Assembly: GCA_964568735.1 (NCBI GenBank)
Contig: CAZMRF010000012.1
Span: forward strand, 30,587 to 94,586
Direction: 5' to 3'
DNA from: CAZMRF01 sp964568735
Lineage (GTDB): Bacteria; Acidobacteriota; Polarisedimenticolia; JACPZX01
DNA length: 64,000 bases
A model generated the notes under the pieces. It worked only from the letters and a program-made list of their open reading frames with translations. It was not told the DNA's origin and ran no database searches. Of this stretch, positions 23,565-32,348 are shown in pieces; position 1 is the first letter of the stretch; every line of letters starts with the position of its first letter. Position numbers and translations under genes: made by a program.

Positions 23565-25692
23565 GGCTGAAGGCCTCCTTGTCGAACAGAGGCTCGCCGT
23601 CCATGTGCTTCGGGGGCTCGAGGCCGAAGAGGCGCAGTGTCGTCGGGGCGATGTCGATCAGGGCGGGGTCCTTCTTGCTGATCTTCTTCGTGCAGAGGAA
23701 GATCCCCGGCACGAGGCGCGGATCGATGCAGTGATCGCCGCTCCAGGCTTTCCTGTTATCCTCGAAGACGGGCCCCGAGACCATGCCCGTCGCGCAGTCC
23801 CAGGAGACCCGGTAGCCGGCGTTGTAGCCGATGATCAGGTCCGGGGCATCGGAGAGATAGGGCCCCTGGTAGAGCGCCGCGGTGTCGAACATCTCGTTGA
23901 TGCCGACCTCGCCCTTCTCTTCGTCCCGGAGGGCCCGGAGCCTGGCCATCAATTCTCTCTTCAGCTCCTGCGCTTCCTTGCCGGGCTCCACGATCCCGTG
24001 GGCTTCGCGCCCCCTCAAGTTCAGCCACATCCCGGTCAGCCCGAGCACGTAGGCCTTCGTCCGGCTCCAGTCCACGCCGGTGAGCCACTCGGCCGAGCCA
24101 TCCGCCCCTTCTTTGAGCGCCAGGTAGCCGTTGTCCAGGAGCCAGCGGTTCAGGTTCACGCCGCGGCGGAACGAGGCGAAGCCGTGGTCGGAGATGACCA
24201 TCAGGAGGTCCCCCTCGGTCATCTTCCCCATGACCTGCCCGACCAGGAGGTCGTTCTTCTTGTAGATCTCCTCGATGGCCGTGGGGCCGGGCCCGCCGTT
24301 CTTCTCCACGGGCGCCGGGTGGCCCTTCTCCATGTAACGCCAGAACATGTGCTGGATCCGGTCCGTCCCGTCGAAGACGCAGACAAGGGAGCCGCGCCGC
24401 AGCTTCTCCATCGCCGCGAAGAGCATCGCCTTGCGCTCGTCGTCGATGTCGTGCGTCTGGCGCAGGAATGTGGCGTCGTCGGTAACCCCTTCATTGAGCG
24501 CCCAGGTGTCCTCGGCCAGCCCCAGCGTCGCGTAGGGGCCGATCTTCTTGGCCATGTAGGTCGCGTAGTAGGACGGGTGCGAGATGGGCATGGCCGGCTT
24601 CTCGGGATCGATGTTCAGGGGCGTGACGTAGAGCGAGAACTCCTCCCCCAGCTCGATGACCATGACCCGGCAGACTCCCGAGACCTTGATGCCGGGCGCC
24701 GCCTTGAAGGTCAGCGTGATCCAGCGGCTCAGCTTCCGCTCCTCGAGCTCCACCGCCTCGCCGCCGATATTCACTCGTACGCGGCGGGCCTTCCGATCGA
24801 TCTCGATGGTCATCGGGACTTCCAGGGGCGGGTTGCCCGCGATGAACATGTTCTCGGGCCCCTGGATGCGCGTCTCGAACCTCTCGCTCCCCTTCTCGAG
24901 CGGGATGCGGATCCCTCCCTCCTTGAACTTCTTCTCGGATTTCCGGGTCGTGTAGAGAAGGAAGGTCCCCTGCGTCCCCAGCAGGTCCGGCGCGCACATG
25001 GCGCTCAGCTCGGCTCCGTTGAACTTGTCGGGTGGAAAGGTGATGGGCACCCTCAGGATGGTGCTCCAGACGTTGTGCTCGCCCAGGATCGCCCACGTGG
25101 GCTTCGACCTGCGCAGGAGCCGCACCTCGGGCTTCCTGAGCGGGATCCTGTACTTGCCGATCTTGAGGAAGCGATCGACGCTGCCGATGTGGGTCGACGA
25201 CAGGAGCGGCAGGTAGGTCCGCCGATCCCGGTTGAGGAAGTCGAAGATGTTGTGCTTCGCGGGGTGCGTCCCCGTGCTGAAGGAGGACCAGGCCGCCGGC
25301 GACACGGCCGGGTAGGAGGTCTGCAGGCGGTGATAGCAGCCGCTCTGGGCCAGCTTGCTGAAGTTGGGGAGCTTCCCCTCCTTCATGTACCTGTCGGTCA
25401 GCTTCGGATCCTGGCCGTCGAATCCCACGACGATGAGGCGCTTCACCAGCGCCTTCGCAGGCTGTCGCTTCGTGATCGCGCGGTAGAGCATCCGGAAGGG
25501 CCACAGGAGGAGCGCGAAGAGCGCGAGGACGAGTGTCGTCAGGAGAACGGCGAAGGATGAGAGCAGGGCGAAGCCGGCGCCGGGGCCGATGTAGGCGTGC
25601 GCCGGCGTGGGAAGCGCGGCGAGCACGAGGAAGATCAGCGCGAGGCGGGTGGCCCGGCGGACTGCGGCCGAACCGGACAGGCTTGGGGACAA
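23557..25692 (-). CDS. membrane-anchored AP-superfamily phosphodiesterase/hydrolase
   Basis: A 711-residue paralogue of the adjacent hydrolase. It begins with a signal-like segment, then AYIGPGAGFALLSS and a second membrane helix (about 45-65), so the enzyme is membrane-tethered. Catalytic motifs are LIVVGFDGQDPK, YPAVSPAAWSSFSTG, VFDGTDRIQHMFWR, VISDHGF and WSGDHCIDPRLVPG. Tandem but diverged copies suggest different substrates. It is the first gene of a minus-strand operon that continues through the second hydrolase, the ribbon-helix-helix-like protein and the YidC-like membrane protein. A promoter at 25750-25778 gives a leader of about 50 nt. Confidence 0.92.
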   Translation of the reverse strand: MSPSLSGSAAVRRATRLALIFLVLAALPTPAHAYIGPGAGFALLSSFAVLLTTLVLALFALLLWPFRMLYRAITKRQPAKALVKRLIVVGFDGQDPKLTDRYMKEGKLPNFSKLAQSGCYHRLQTSYPAVSPAAWSSFSTGTHPAKHNIFDFLNRDRRTYLPLLSSTHIGSVDRFLKIGKYRIPLRKPEVRLLRRSKPTWAILGEHNVWSTILRVPITFPPDKFNGAELSAMCAPDLLGTQGTFLLYTTRKSEKKFKEGGIRIPLEKGSERFETRIQGPENMFIAGNPPLEVPMTIEIDRKARRVRVNIGGEAVELEERKLSRWITLTFKAAPGIKVSGVCRVMVIELGEEFSLYVTPLNIDPEKPAMPISHPSYYATYMAKKIGPYATLGLAEDTWALNEGVTDDATFLRQTHDIDDERKAMLFAAMEKLRRGSLVCVFDGTDRIQHMFWRYMEKGHPAPVEKNGGPGPTAIEEIYKKNDLLVGQVMGKMTEGDLLMVISDHGFASFRRGVNLNRWLLDNGYLALKEGADGSAEWLTGVDWSRTKAYVLGLTGMWLNLRGREAHGIVEPGKEAQELKRELMARLRALRDEEKGEVGINEMFDTAALYQGPYLSDAPDLIIGYNAGYRVSWDCATGMVSGPVFEDNRKAWSGDHCIDPRLVPGIFLCTKKISKKDPALIDIAPTTLRLFGLEPPKHMDGEPLFDKEAFSRA

Positions 25693-25743
25693 CCCGGCAC
25701 CCTCCAGATTCGAGGGCCGCCACGATGGCGGCCGAGCGGCGGA

Positions 25744-25773
25744 TTGGGCATCCTAGGGACAAGTTGCTATATT
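25744..25773 (+). promoter_or_regulatory. candidate promoter of the sulfotransferase gene
   Basis: TTGGGC (25744-25749) and TATATT (25768-25773) are 18 bp apart in an unusually AT-rich pocket. It overlaps the minus-strand promoter below, so the two directions may compete for polymerase. Confidence 0.45.
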
Positions 25774-25778
25774 TTCAA
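25750..25778 (-). promoter_or_regulatory. candidate promoter of the AP-hydrolase operon
   Basis: On the minus strand TTGAAA (25778-25773) and TAGGAT (25755-25750) are separated by 17 bp. Transcription would begin near 25743, about 50 nt before the ATG at 25692. Confidence 0.55.
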
Positions 25779-25878
25779 GCCTTTCTGCCCTGCCATTCCT
25801 CCGCGTGCAGCGGTTCCGGCGGTGTGCGGACCTTCATGAGCGCCGCCCGCCATGCGCGGAGCGGACCTCGAGGAATCC

Positions 25879-26478
25879 ATGGCTTTCTCGCTCGTCAGGC
25901 GGGTGCGCTACGGCGCCCCCATCGTGGTCGTCTCAGGCCTTCCCCGCTCGGGCACTTCCATGGCGATGAAGATGCTCGAGGCTGGAGGCATGGAGATCGT
26001 CACCGACAACTTCCGCTCGGCGGACGAGGACAACCCGAAGGGATACTTCGAGCTGGAGCGGGTGAAGAACCTGCACAAGGAAGCCGACAGAGCCTGGCTG
26101 CGCGAGTGCCGGGGCAAGGCCATCAAGATCATCTCATTCCTGTTGCGGTCCCTCCCCGATGAGAACAACTACCAGGTGATCTTCATGAATCGGAAGATCG
26201 CCGAAGTGCTCGCCTCTCAGCAGAAGATGCTGGAGCGGCGGGGCGAGAGCTCCCCCACCACGGACGATCGCATGGCCGCGCTCTTCGAGAAGGATCTCAC
26301 GGAGGCCCGTTTCTTCCTGCGCCGTTCTCACTTCGATGTCCTCGAGATCGACTACAACGCGGCGGTCGCGGACCCCGCGGCCATGGCCTCGAGGCTCGTG
26401 GAGTTCGTGGGGGGGACACTCGACCTCGCGAAGATGACCGGCGTCGTGGACGGCCGGCTCTACCGCAACAGGGCCTGA
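25879..26478 (+). CDS. P-loop sulfotransferase family protein
   Basis: A 199-residue protein with the PAPS 5'-phosphosulfate loop VVVSGLPRSGTSMAMKML near the N-terminus, the hallmark of sulfotransferases. MNRKIAEVLASQQKM and LEIDYNAAVADP match the later conserved blocks of short bacterial members. It should transfer sulfate from PAPS to a hydroxyl or amine acceptor; the acceptor is unknown. The ATG at 25879 has GAGGA 4-5 nt upstream; an ATG at 25852 is an alternative. It lies divergently from the hydrolase operon and about 6 kb from the PAPS synthesis genes. Its end overlaps the convergent gene by 19 nt. Confidence 0.87.
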   Translation: MAFSLVRRVRYGAPIVVVSGLPRSGTSMAMKMLEAGGMEIVTDNFRSADEDNPKGYFELERVKNLHKEADRAWLRECRGKAIKIISFLLRSLPDENNYQVIFMNRKIAEVLASQQKMLERRGESSPTTDDRMAALFEKDLTEARFFLRRSHFDVLEIDYNAAVADPAAMASRLVEFVGGTLDLAKMTGVVDGRLYRNRA

Positions 26479-27260
26479 CCCGAGCGCTCGGAGCCCGCCG
26501 GCAGGATCACCAGGCTCACGTCCGGCGGGAGCCCGCGGTAGAGGCTGCCCGCCTCCTGAGGCGGCATCCTCAGCCGGACCCGGACGCGATGCTCGCCTCG
26601 AAGTCCGAGCGCCGAGAGGAAATCCTCCCAGCGCGCGACGAGGGCCGGCAGCCACCCGCCCTGCGAGCTGCCTCCCTCCTCACCCTCGCCGCCGACGACC
26701 TCCACCTCCATTCCGCCGTCGAAGAGGATGTGGTAGCGGGGCGGCGCGGGTACGGCCTCCTCTGGCGTGGGGGGAAGCAGCGGAGGCTCCGGCCCCTGAC
26801 GCTGGCCCTGGCTGTCGACGCTCAGTGTGGGGCGCTCCTTCTTCGGCGGCGGATCGAGCCTGCCTCCCCTCCAGGACGGGGGCGGCGCGCCCTCGGGAAG
26901 CGGGCGTGGGATGAAGCCGATGCGCCTGCGGCCGACCTCGATCGAGGAGATCGGGTAGCGGCGAGCCACGACTCCCCTGTACAGGAGCGTGACGGTGTCC
27001 GCCTGAGGCTCGAGGACGAGGTAGAACTCGTTCTTTCCCGACAGGTCGACGAGCTGGCGGAGAACCTCGACGCGGGGCGCCGTTCGGGAGGAGCCGGCCC
27101 CTTCCGGGGAGGTCTCCCCCCCTCCGGGGATCGGAGAGGTCAACGCCATGATGCAGAGCCCCGCGACCACGGCGAGCCTCGGCAGGAATCTGCGCCGGCT
27201 CGCGGCCGGGCCTCCCGGTTCGCTGCGTGATCCCTCGGGGTCCCTCATCGAAGTCGCCAT
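26460..27260 (-). CDS. exported protein, degenerate L,D-transpeptidase-like, function unknown
   Basis: A 266-residue protein with a signal-anchor (FLPRLAVVAGLCIMAL). The segment NEFYLVLEPQADTVTLLYRG followed by VVARRYPIS resembles the first beta hairpin of the two neighbouring YkuD domains (RLYVAVDSANNRLYLVRDGK; AILVVKERNELVVLDSGRP), but the HG...GC-x-R catalytic block is absent. The rest is Pro-rich, then has a second folded part (YHILFDGGMEVEVVGG). The ATG at 27260 overlaps the stop of the upstream transpeptidase (ATGA), so the in-frame extension to 27896 is a shadow. It may be an accessory or inhibitor of the transpeptidases; that is inference. Confidence 0.75.
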   Translation of the reverse strand: MATSMRDPEGSRSEPGGPAASRRRFLPRLAVVAGLCIMALTSPIPGGGETSPEGAGSSRTAPRVEVLRQLVDLSGKNEFYLVLEPQADTVTLLYRGVVARRYPISSIEVGRRRIGFIPRPLPEGAPPPSWRGGRLDPPPKKERPTLSVDSQGQRQGPEPPLLPPTPEEAVPAPPRYHILFDGGMEVEVVGGEGEEGGSSQGGWLPALVARWEDFLSALGLRGEHRVRVRLRMPPQEAGSLYRGLPPDVSLVILPAGSERSGQALLR

Positions 27261-27973
27261 CAGAAAACCAGGACGGGCGTGCCGAGGGGGCAGAGGTCGT
27301 TGACCTTGCGGAGGTTCTCCTTGCCGAGCCGGATGCACCCGTGCGTCACGTGCCGTCCGAGGAGGTTCTCGTAGAGCGTGCCGTGGATGAGGAAGCCATC
27401 GCCGAAGTAGAGGCCGTACTCCCCGAGAGATCCGTGCTCGACGCGCTCGTCGAAGCGGTCGGGCACGGGCTGTCCGTCCTCGAGGAAGGCCCAGTCGGGC
27501 TTCACCCAGACGGGATTGTGAGCCTTGCGGAAGATCGTGTGAATCCCGCGGGGCGTATCGAAGACCCACTCGCGATCGGCGTCGACCTGCTTCAGCACGA
27601 GGCCGGAGCCCGTCGAGCAGACGGTGTCGAGGATGATCTTTCCATCGCGCACGAGATAGAGCCGGTTGTTCGCGCTGTCGACGGCGACGTAGAGACGCTT
27701 CTGGCCGGCTCGCCTCAAGGCCCTTTCGAGGTTCCTCTCCTCCGCGCTCGGAGCGGGGCTGCCCGCGCCGGCTCCGGAGGCGGCCTCGGCCTCTCCAGGC
27801 TCCGGGCCGGGACCCCAGGGCTCGTAGGTGTAGCCCGTTCCCGCCGCGGCCAGCGCCAGCGCCGAAGTGAGAAGAGCCACGGCAGCCGCCAGCCATGCTC
27901 TCGCCCTGCGTGGCGGCTGGGCGGGCGGGCCGCCGCGCTCGGCTACGGGGCTCGCGGGCGGCGGGAGACTCAT
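27260..27973 (-). CDS. L,D-transpeptidase (YkuD domain), membrane-anchored
   Basis: A 237-residue protein that forms or edits 3-3 peptidoglycan crosslinks or attaches proteins to peptidoglycan. A membrane anchor (AWLAAAVALLTSALALAAAG) lies near residues 25-45, then a linker, then the YkuD domain. The catalytic block is HGTLYENLLGR followed by HVTHGCIRL, with the nucleophilic Cys and the HGCxR motif. The ATG at 27973 overlaps the stop of the preceding transpeptidase (ATGA). It belongs to the four-gene run from 29816 to 26460. Confidence 0.93.
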   Translation of the reverse strand: MSLPPPASPVAERGGPPAQPPRRARAWLAAAVALLTSALALAAAGTGYTYEPWGPGPEPGEAEAASGAGAGSPAPSAEERNLERALRRAGQKRLYVAVDSANNRLYLVRDGKIILDTVCSTGSGLVLKQVDADREWVFDTPRGIHTIFRKAHNPVWVKPDWAFLEDGQPVPDRFDERVEHGSLGEYGLYFGDGFLIHGTLYENLLGRHVTHGCIRLGKENLRKVNDLCPLGTPVLVF

Positions 27974-29196
27974 GAACCGCTCCGTCCCGTCGCCGAATCG
28001 TGGCGATCCACCAGGGCGCTGAACTTCCCTCCCCGGCCGTAGGCTCCGACGATCGTCACAGGCGTCCCGACGCTCACGAGCCGGTCGAGCCGATCCATGT
28101 CGCTGTTGGAGAGCGCGACGCACCCGTCGGTCCAGTCCTTCCCGCGACCGCCTTCACCGTGGATCTCGATGGCACCCCCGGGGGCGGCGCCCTTCCGGAC
28201 GGAGCCGGCCCTCACCGCGCCGAGGAGCCGGGCGCGATCGGTGGGGTTGGGGTAATCGAGGAGGAAGGCCCTGTAGTACGACGACTGGCCCACGTCCTTC
28301 CTGACGGAGATCTTGTACCGCCCCTCGGGCGTCGCACGGTCCCCCGAGTGGAGCTTCCTCGCGGTGCTGTTCCAGCCCATGTCGGCGGAAAAACGGGCGA
28401 TGGGCCGGCCCGAGTCCAGGACGACGAGCTCGTTCCTCTCCTTGACGACGAGGATCGCTCGCCTGCTGCTTCGGCGCGACTCGGCGATCGTCTCCTCGGC
28501 CCAGCGCTCCCAGATCTGGACGAGGTTGCCGTCCTGGTATCTCTTCGCCCGTTCCAGGAGCGCGGCGAGCACGGTGCGCGCTCCCTGCTCCGCTCTCGAG
28601 GCGGCCGCCTCGGCGGCCAGGTGATCCCCCGAGCGGCTGTGAGCGCGTGAGTCTTCGAGGGCTACGCGTGCGCGAAAGAGAGAAGCACGCTCCGAGCGGC
28701 GGGGCTCGACGAGGCGTGCCGCCGCTTCGGCATCCGCGAGCGCATCGCGGGCCTCCTCGAGCGAGAGCTTCGCTGCGACGGACGCCTGCCTGCGCCTGGC
28801 TGATGCCTCGCGCAGGGCCGTGCAGGCGAGGCGATGAGCCTTGTCGAAAGCCGATGCCGCGACGTCGAGCTGCTCGTGAGGAAACCACATTTCCATGGCC
28901 GCAATCTGGAGCCGGCGCGCCGACTCGAGGGTGATCTCCGCCGACTCGACCCGCTCGGGGGCCCAGCGCCGGATGTCGGGCCGTCGTGCCACGACGATCG
29001 CTTCCTCGGCCACGCGCATCTGCGGGAGCGGAAGGGGCGGCCAGGACACGGATGCCACGAGGAGCGCCGCCGCGGCTGGAACGGGCATCAAAGCGCCGGC
29101 GAGGATGAGCCCTCGCCGGCTGCGGGAAAAACGGGAAGGCCGGGGCGGCTCCTGGGGGGAAACAGCCTCTGCGGGCCGCCCCGGCTCTTCGGTCAC
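27970..29196 (-). CDS. L,D-transpeptidase with an N-terminal helical domain
   Basis: A 408-residue protein with an N-terminal membrane anchor (about 30-50), a long alpha-helical, Ala/Arg/Glu-rich region (about 60-230) that resembles the DUF4398 lipoprotein encoded just upstream, and a C-terminal YkuD domain. The catalytic block is AIEIHGEGG then DWTDGCVALSN, with DGC in place of HGC, a common variant. The helical part probably sits in the periplasm and could bind the lipoprotein. The start is 8 nt after the lipoprotein stop. Confidence 0.92.
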   Translation of the reverse strand: MTEEPGRPAEAVSPQEPPRPSRFSRSRRGLILAGALMPVPAAAALLVASVSWPPLPLPQMRVAEEAIVVARRPDIRRWAPERVESAEITLESARRLQIAAMEMWFPHEQLDVAASAFDKAHRLACTALREASARRRQASVAAKLSLEEARDALADAEAAARLVEPRRSERASLFRARVALEDSRAHSRSGDHLAAEAAASRAEQGARTVLAALLERAKRYQDGNLVQIWERWAEETIAESRRSSRRAILVVKERNELVVLDSGRPIARFSADMGWNSTARKLHSGDRATPEGRYKISVRKDVGQSSYYRAFLLDYPNPTDRARLLGAVRAGSVRKGAAPGGAIEIHGEGGRGKDWTDGCVALSNSDMDRLDRLVSVGTPVTIVGAYGRGGKFSALVDRHDSATGRSGS

Positions 29197-29204
29197 GTGG
29201 ATGA

Positions 29205-29816
29205 TCAGGCCCTGCGGCCGCCCGCGCTCTTCACCGCCTCGCGGGCCTGCTGGACGGCTTCCTGGATCCGGTTGGCCGTCGAGATGGCGGCCTCCGCACG
29301 CACCTTCGCCTCACGGTACCGCTCGGAGGCGATCTCGCTGTCCATCTCCGTCAAGGACTGCTGCGCAGCCTCGACCTCGCTCTTCATCGCCTCGATCTCG
29401 GCACGGTTGCCCTTTCCGACGGGGGCCGTTCCGAGCTCGGTCATCGCCGTCTCGAGGGCTGTCCGGGCCTGCGCTGCCAGAGCGGTGACCTGCTCACGCA
29501 TCGCCGCCTTCGCGGCCGTGGCCGCCTCGTTGGCACGCGTGGCCGCCGCCTGGGCGTCCTTCGCCATCTCGAGCGACTTGTCGTAGGACCGGCTCAGGGC
29601 GAACTTCGCCTTCTGAGCGGCGATCTCCTCGTGGAATGCCGAGGCAGACGTCTCGGCCTTCTCGAGCGCCTCCGGCGCGTACTCACGCACCATATCGGTT
29701 CTGGCCGCAGCCAGAGCCGAGTCGACAGCCTGGATTTCCTGGGTCGGCTCCTTTGCACATCCGGCGGCGAACAGCACCGCCAGGGAGAGACCCAACACAG
29801 CAGCTTGCTTCTTCAT
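29205..29816 (-). CDS. DUF4398-type coiled-coil lipoprotein
   Basis: A 203-residue lipoprotein: KKQAAVLGLSLAVLFAAGC gives a signal peptide and lipobox, after which the protein is almost entirely heptad-rich helix (Ala, Glu, Lys, Arg). The size and composition fit DUF4398 proteins, which are small envelope lipoproteins. The ATG at 29816 is preceded by GGAG. It is first in the operon with the two L,D-transpeptidases, so it may be a Lpp-like tether or a scaffold for them; no C-terminal Lys characteristic of Lpp is visible. Confidence 0.88.
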   Translation of the reverse strand: MKKQAAVLGLSLAVLFAAGCAKEPTQEIQAVDSALAAARTDMVREYAPEALEKAETSASAFHEEIAAQKAKFALSRSYDKSLEMAKDAQAAATRANEAATAAKAAMREQVTALAAQARTALETAMTELGTAPVGKGNRAEIEAMKSEVEAAQQSLTEMDSEIASERYREAKVRAEAAISTANRIQEAVQQAREAVKSAGGRRA

Positions 29817-30149
29817 GTTCGTGAACTCCGGGGCCGCCTGGGCCATCGCGGGTCGGGGGATCGGCCGGGGATCGGCGCGCACCCGACAGGCACACGCCGG
29901 GATGCTCGTTCCACCGCCGGGGCCGGCGGGACAGAAAAGAGTCTACCAAGATTCATGCCAGTGGATCCATAAATCGCCCGAATTGGCCCCATCATCCGGG
30001 CGCCGCCAAGTGGCTGCCCGGCGGGCGTTTTCGAGCTATTCCACCTCCGGCGCAGATCACCTCCGGAATACAGTCTGTCCTTTCCGGACCCGAGGCACCC
30101 GACAGAGCTTGTCGGCCCTCCTCCGCACATCGACCTGGCGCCGGGCCTG
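29817..30149. other. intergenic region between lipoprotein and sigma-54 activator
   Basis: No gene was found in these 333 bases. Two things stand out: a 6-bp hairpin CCGACA/TGTCGG (30099-30115) that lies 35 nt past the activator stop without a T-run, and a near-match to a -24/-12 promoter on the minus strand (29946-29960). Confidence 0.5.
29946..29960 (-). promoter_or_regulatory. possible sigma-54 promoter of the L,D-transpeptidase operon
   Basis: On the minus strand TGGCATG-AATC-TTGG has the -24 element TGGCA and correct spacing, but the -12 GC reads GG. It lies about 130 nt before the lipoprotein ATG. The mismatch makes this weak. Confidence 0.3.
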
Positions 30150-31589
<1,440 letters not shown>

Positions 31590-31860
31590 GCTTGAGGCTC
31601 ACCTAAACCGGGGGCAATCGACCCGCTTTTTCGGCAGCAACATACCCGATCGGAGGTCCTCCTCTCCACTTCCCGCCGTCGGGGTTGTCGGCCGGCACTC
31701 CGGAACGATTGCGGTGCACTCATCCTCGGAGTCCCCGGCGATTCCCAGCCGGTGGCATCACGGTTGCCTTTCAATGGATCGAGCCGGAGAGGCCCGGGAG
31801 CCGCGTGGCAGGCACGCGAAGTCCCGGAAAACCCCGAGCCACGCGATGGAGCAGGAAACA
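31590..31860. other. intergenic control region upstream of the activator and small ORF
   Basis: These 271 bases separate the divergent sigma-54 activator and the small ORF. They hold a strong -24/-12 promoter at 31753-31767. No other gene is visible. Confidence 0.5.
31753..31767 (+). promoter_or_regulatory. sigma-54 (-24/-12) promoter
   Basis: TGGCATC-ACGG-TTGC followed by CTTT matches the consensus TGGCACG-N4-TTGC at 13 of the 15 positions, counting the free N4, with GG and GC exactly 10 nt apart. Transcription would start near 31779 and run towards the small ORF at 31861. The gene for a sigma-54 activator lies 164 nt away and is divergent, so autoregulated or local control is likely. Confidence 0.72.
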
Positions 31861-32004
31861 ATGGCCTCGATGAACGACCAGAAGCCCCCCCAGGACCGGA
31901 AGACTCCCACGGCCAAGACCCCGATGCCTCAGCCCATGGGCAAGCAGAACCCCAGCCCAGGCACACCCTCGAGGAACCCGGGCTCCTCGGATCCCAGGAG
32001 GTAA
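31861..32004 (+). CDS. small proline-rich peptide, function unknown
   Basis: A 47-residue ORF, MASMNDQKPPQDRKTPTAKT then Pro/Gln/Asn/Ser-rich to a basic end, so it is probably disordered. AGGA lies 5 nt before the ATG; an alternative ATG at 31846 is in frame. The frame is open back to 31501, but that part shadows the activator gene. Its best support is position: it is the first ORF after the sigma-54 promoter at 31753-31767. It might instead be an accident within an untranslated leader or small RNA. Confidence 0.4.
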   Translation: MASMNDQKPPQDRKTPTAKTPMPQPMGKQNPSPGTPSRNPGSSDPRR

Positions 32005-32348
32005 CGCAGCGGCATCGGGCACCCGGCCGGTGGCCTGAGTCCAGACTCCCGGTCCGGAATCCCCGAGCCGCTCTGCGCGGCGGGACGCGGTGCTTCCCCG
32101 GCTGGCAGGGCCGGACTGAACCGTGTCCCGTCGCTTGCTCTTCCTCCCCCGCGACGCACCACGGCGTGCAGCTTCCCGGCGTGCAGGTGCCTGGCCCGCT
32201 CCGGGCCTCCGTCTCCTACGATATAGGCGTTGCCCGAATGGCGGCATTGGTGCACTATCCCGCACCGCCGTATCGCCGACCCGCCTGTCGGAGGGTGGAG
32301 GTGAGCCGGAAGAGCCTTCGGACGTGATGCCTCACGCATTCGCTGTCC
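32005..32348. other. intergenic region before the TonB-dependent receptor
   Basis: No convincing gene lies in these 344 bases. A possible -24/-12 element occurs at 32239-32253. I looked for a cobalamin-type leader in front of the receptor and saw none. Confidence 0.5.
32239..32253 (+). promoter_or_regulatory. possible sigma-54 promoter of the TonB-dependent receptor
   Basis: TGGCGGC-ATTG-GTGC has GG and GC at the required 10-nt spacing and TGGC at -24, but differs from consensus in the remainder. It lies about 95 nt upstream of the receptor start. Confidence 0.35.

Noticed and set aside
31590..32348. Cobalamin-type riboswitch before the TonB receptor
   Set aside because: I could not find the conserved core or the receptor-proximal hairpin.
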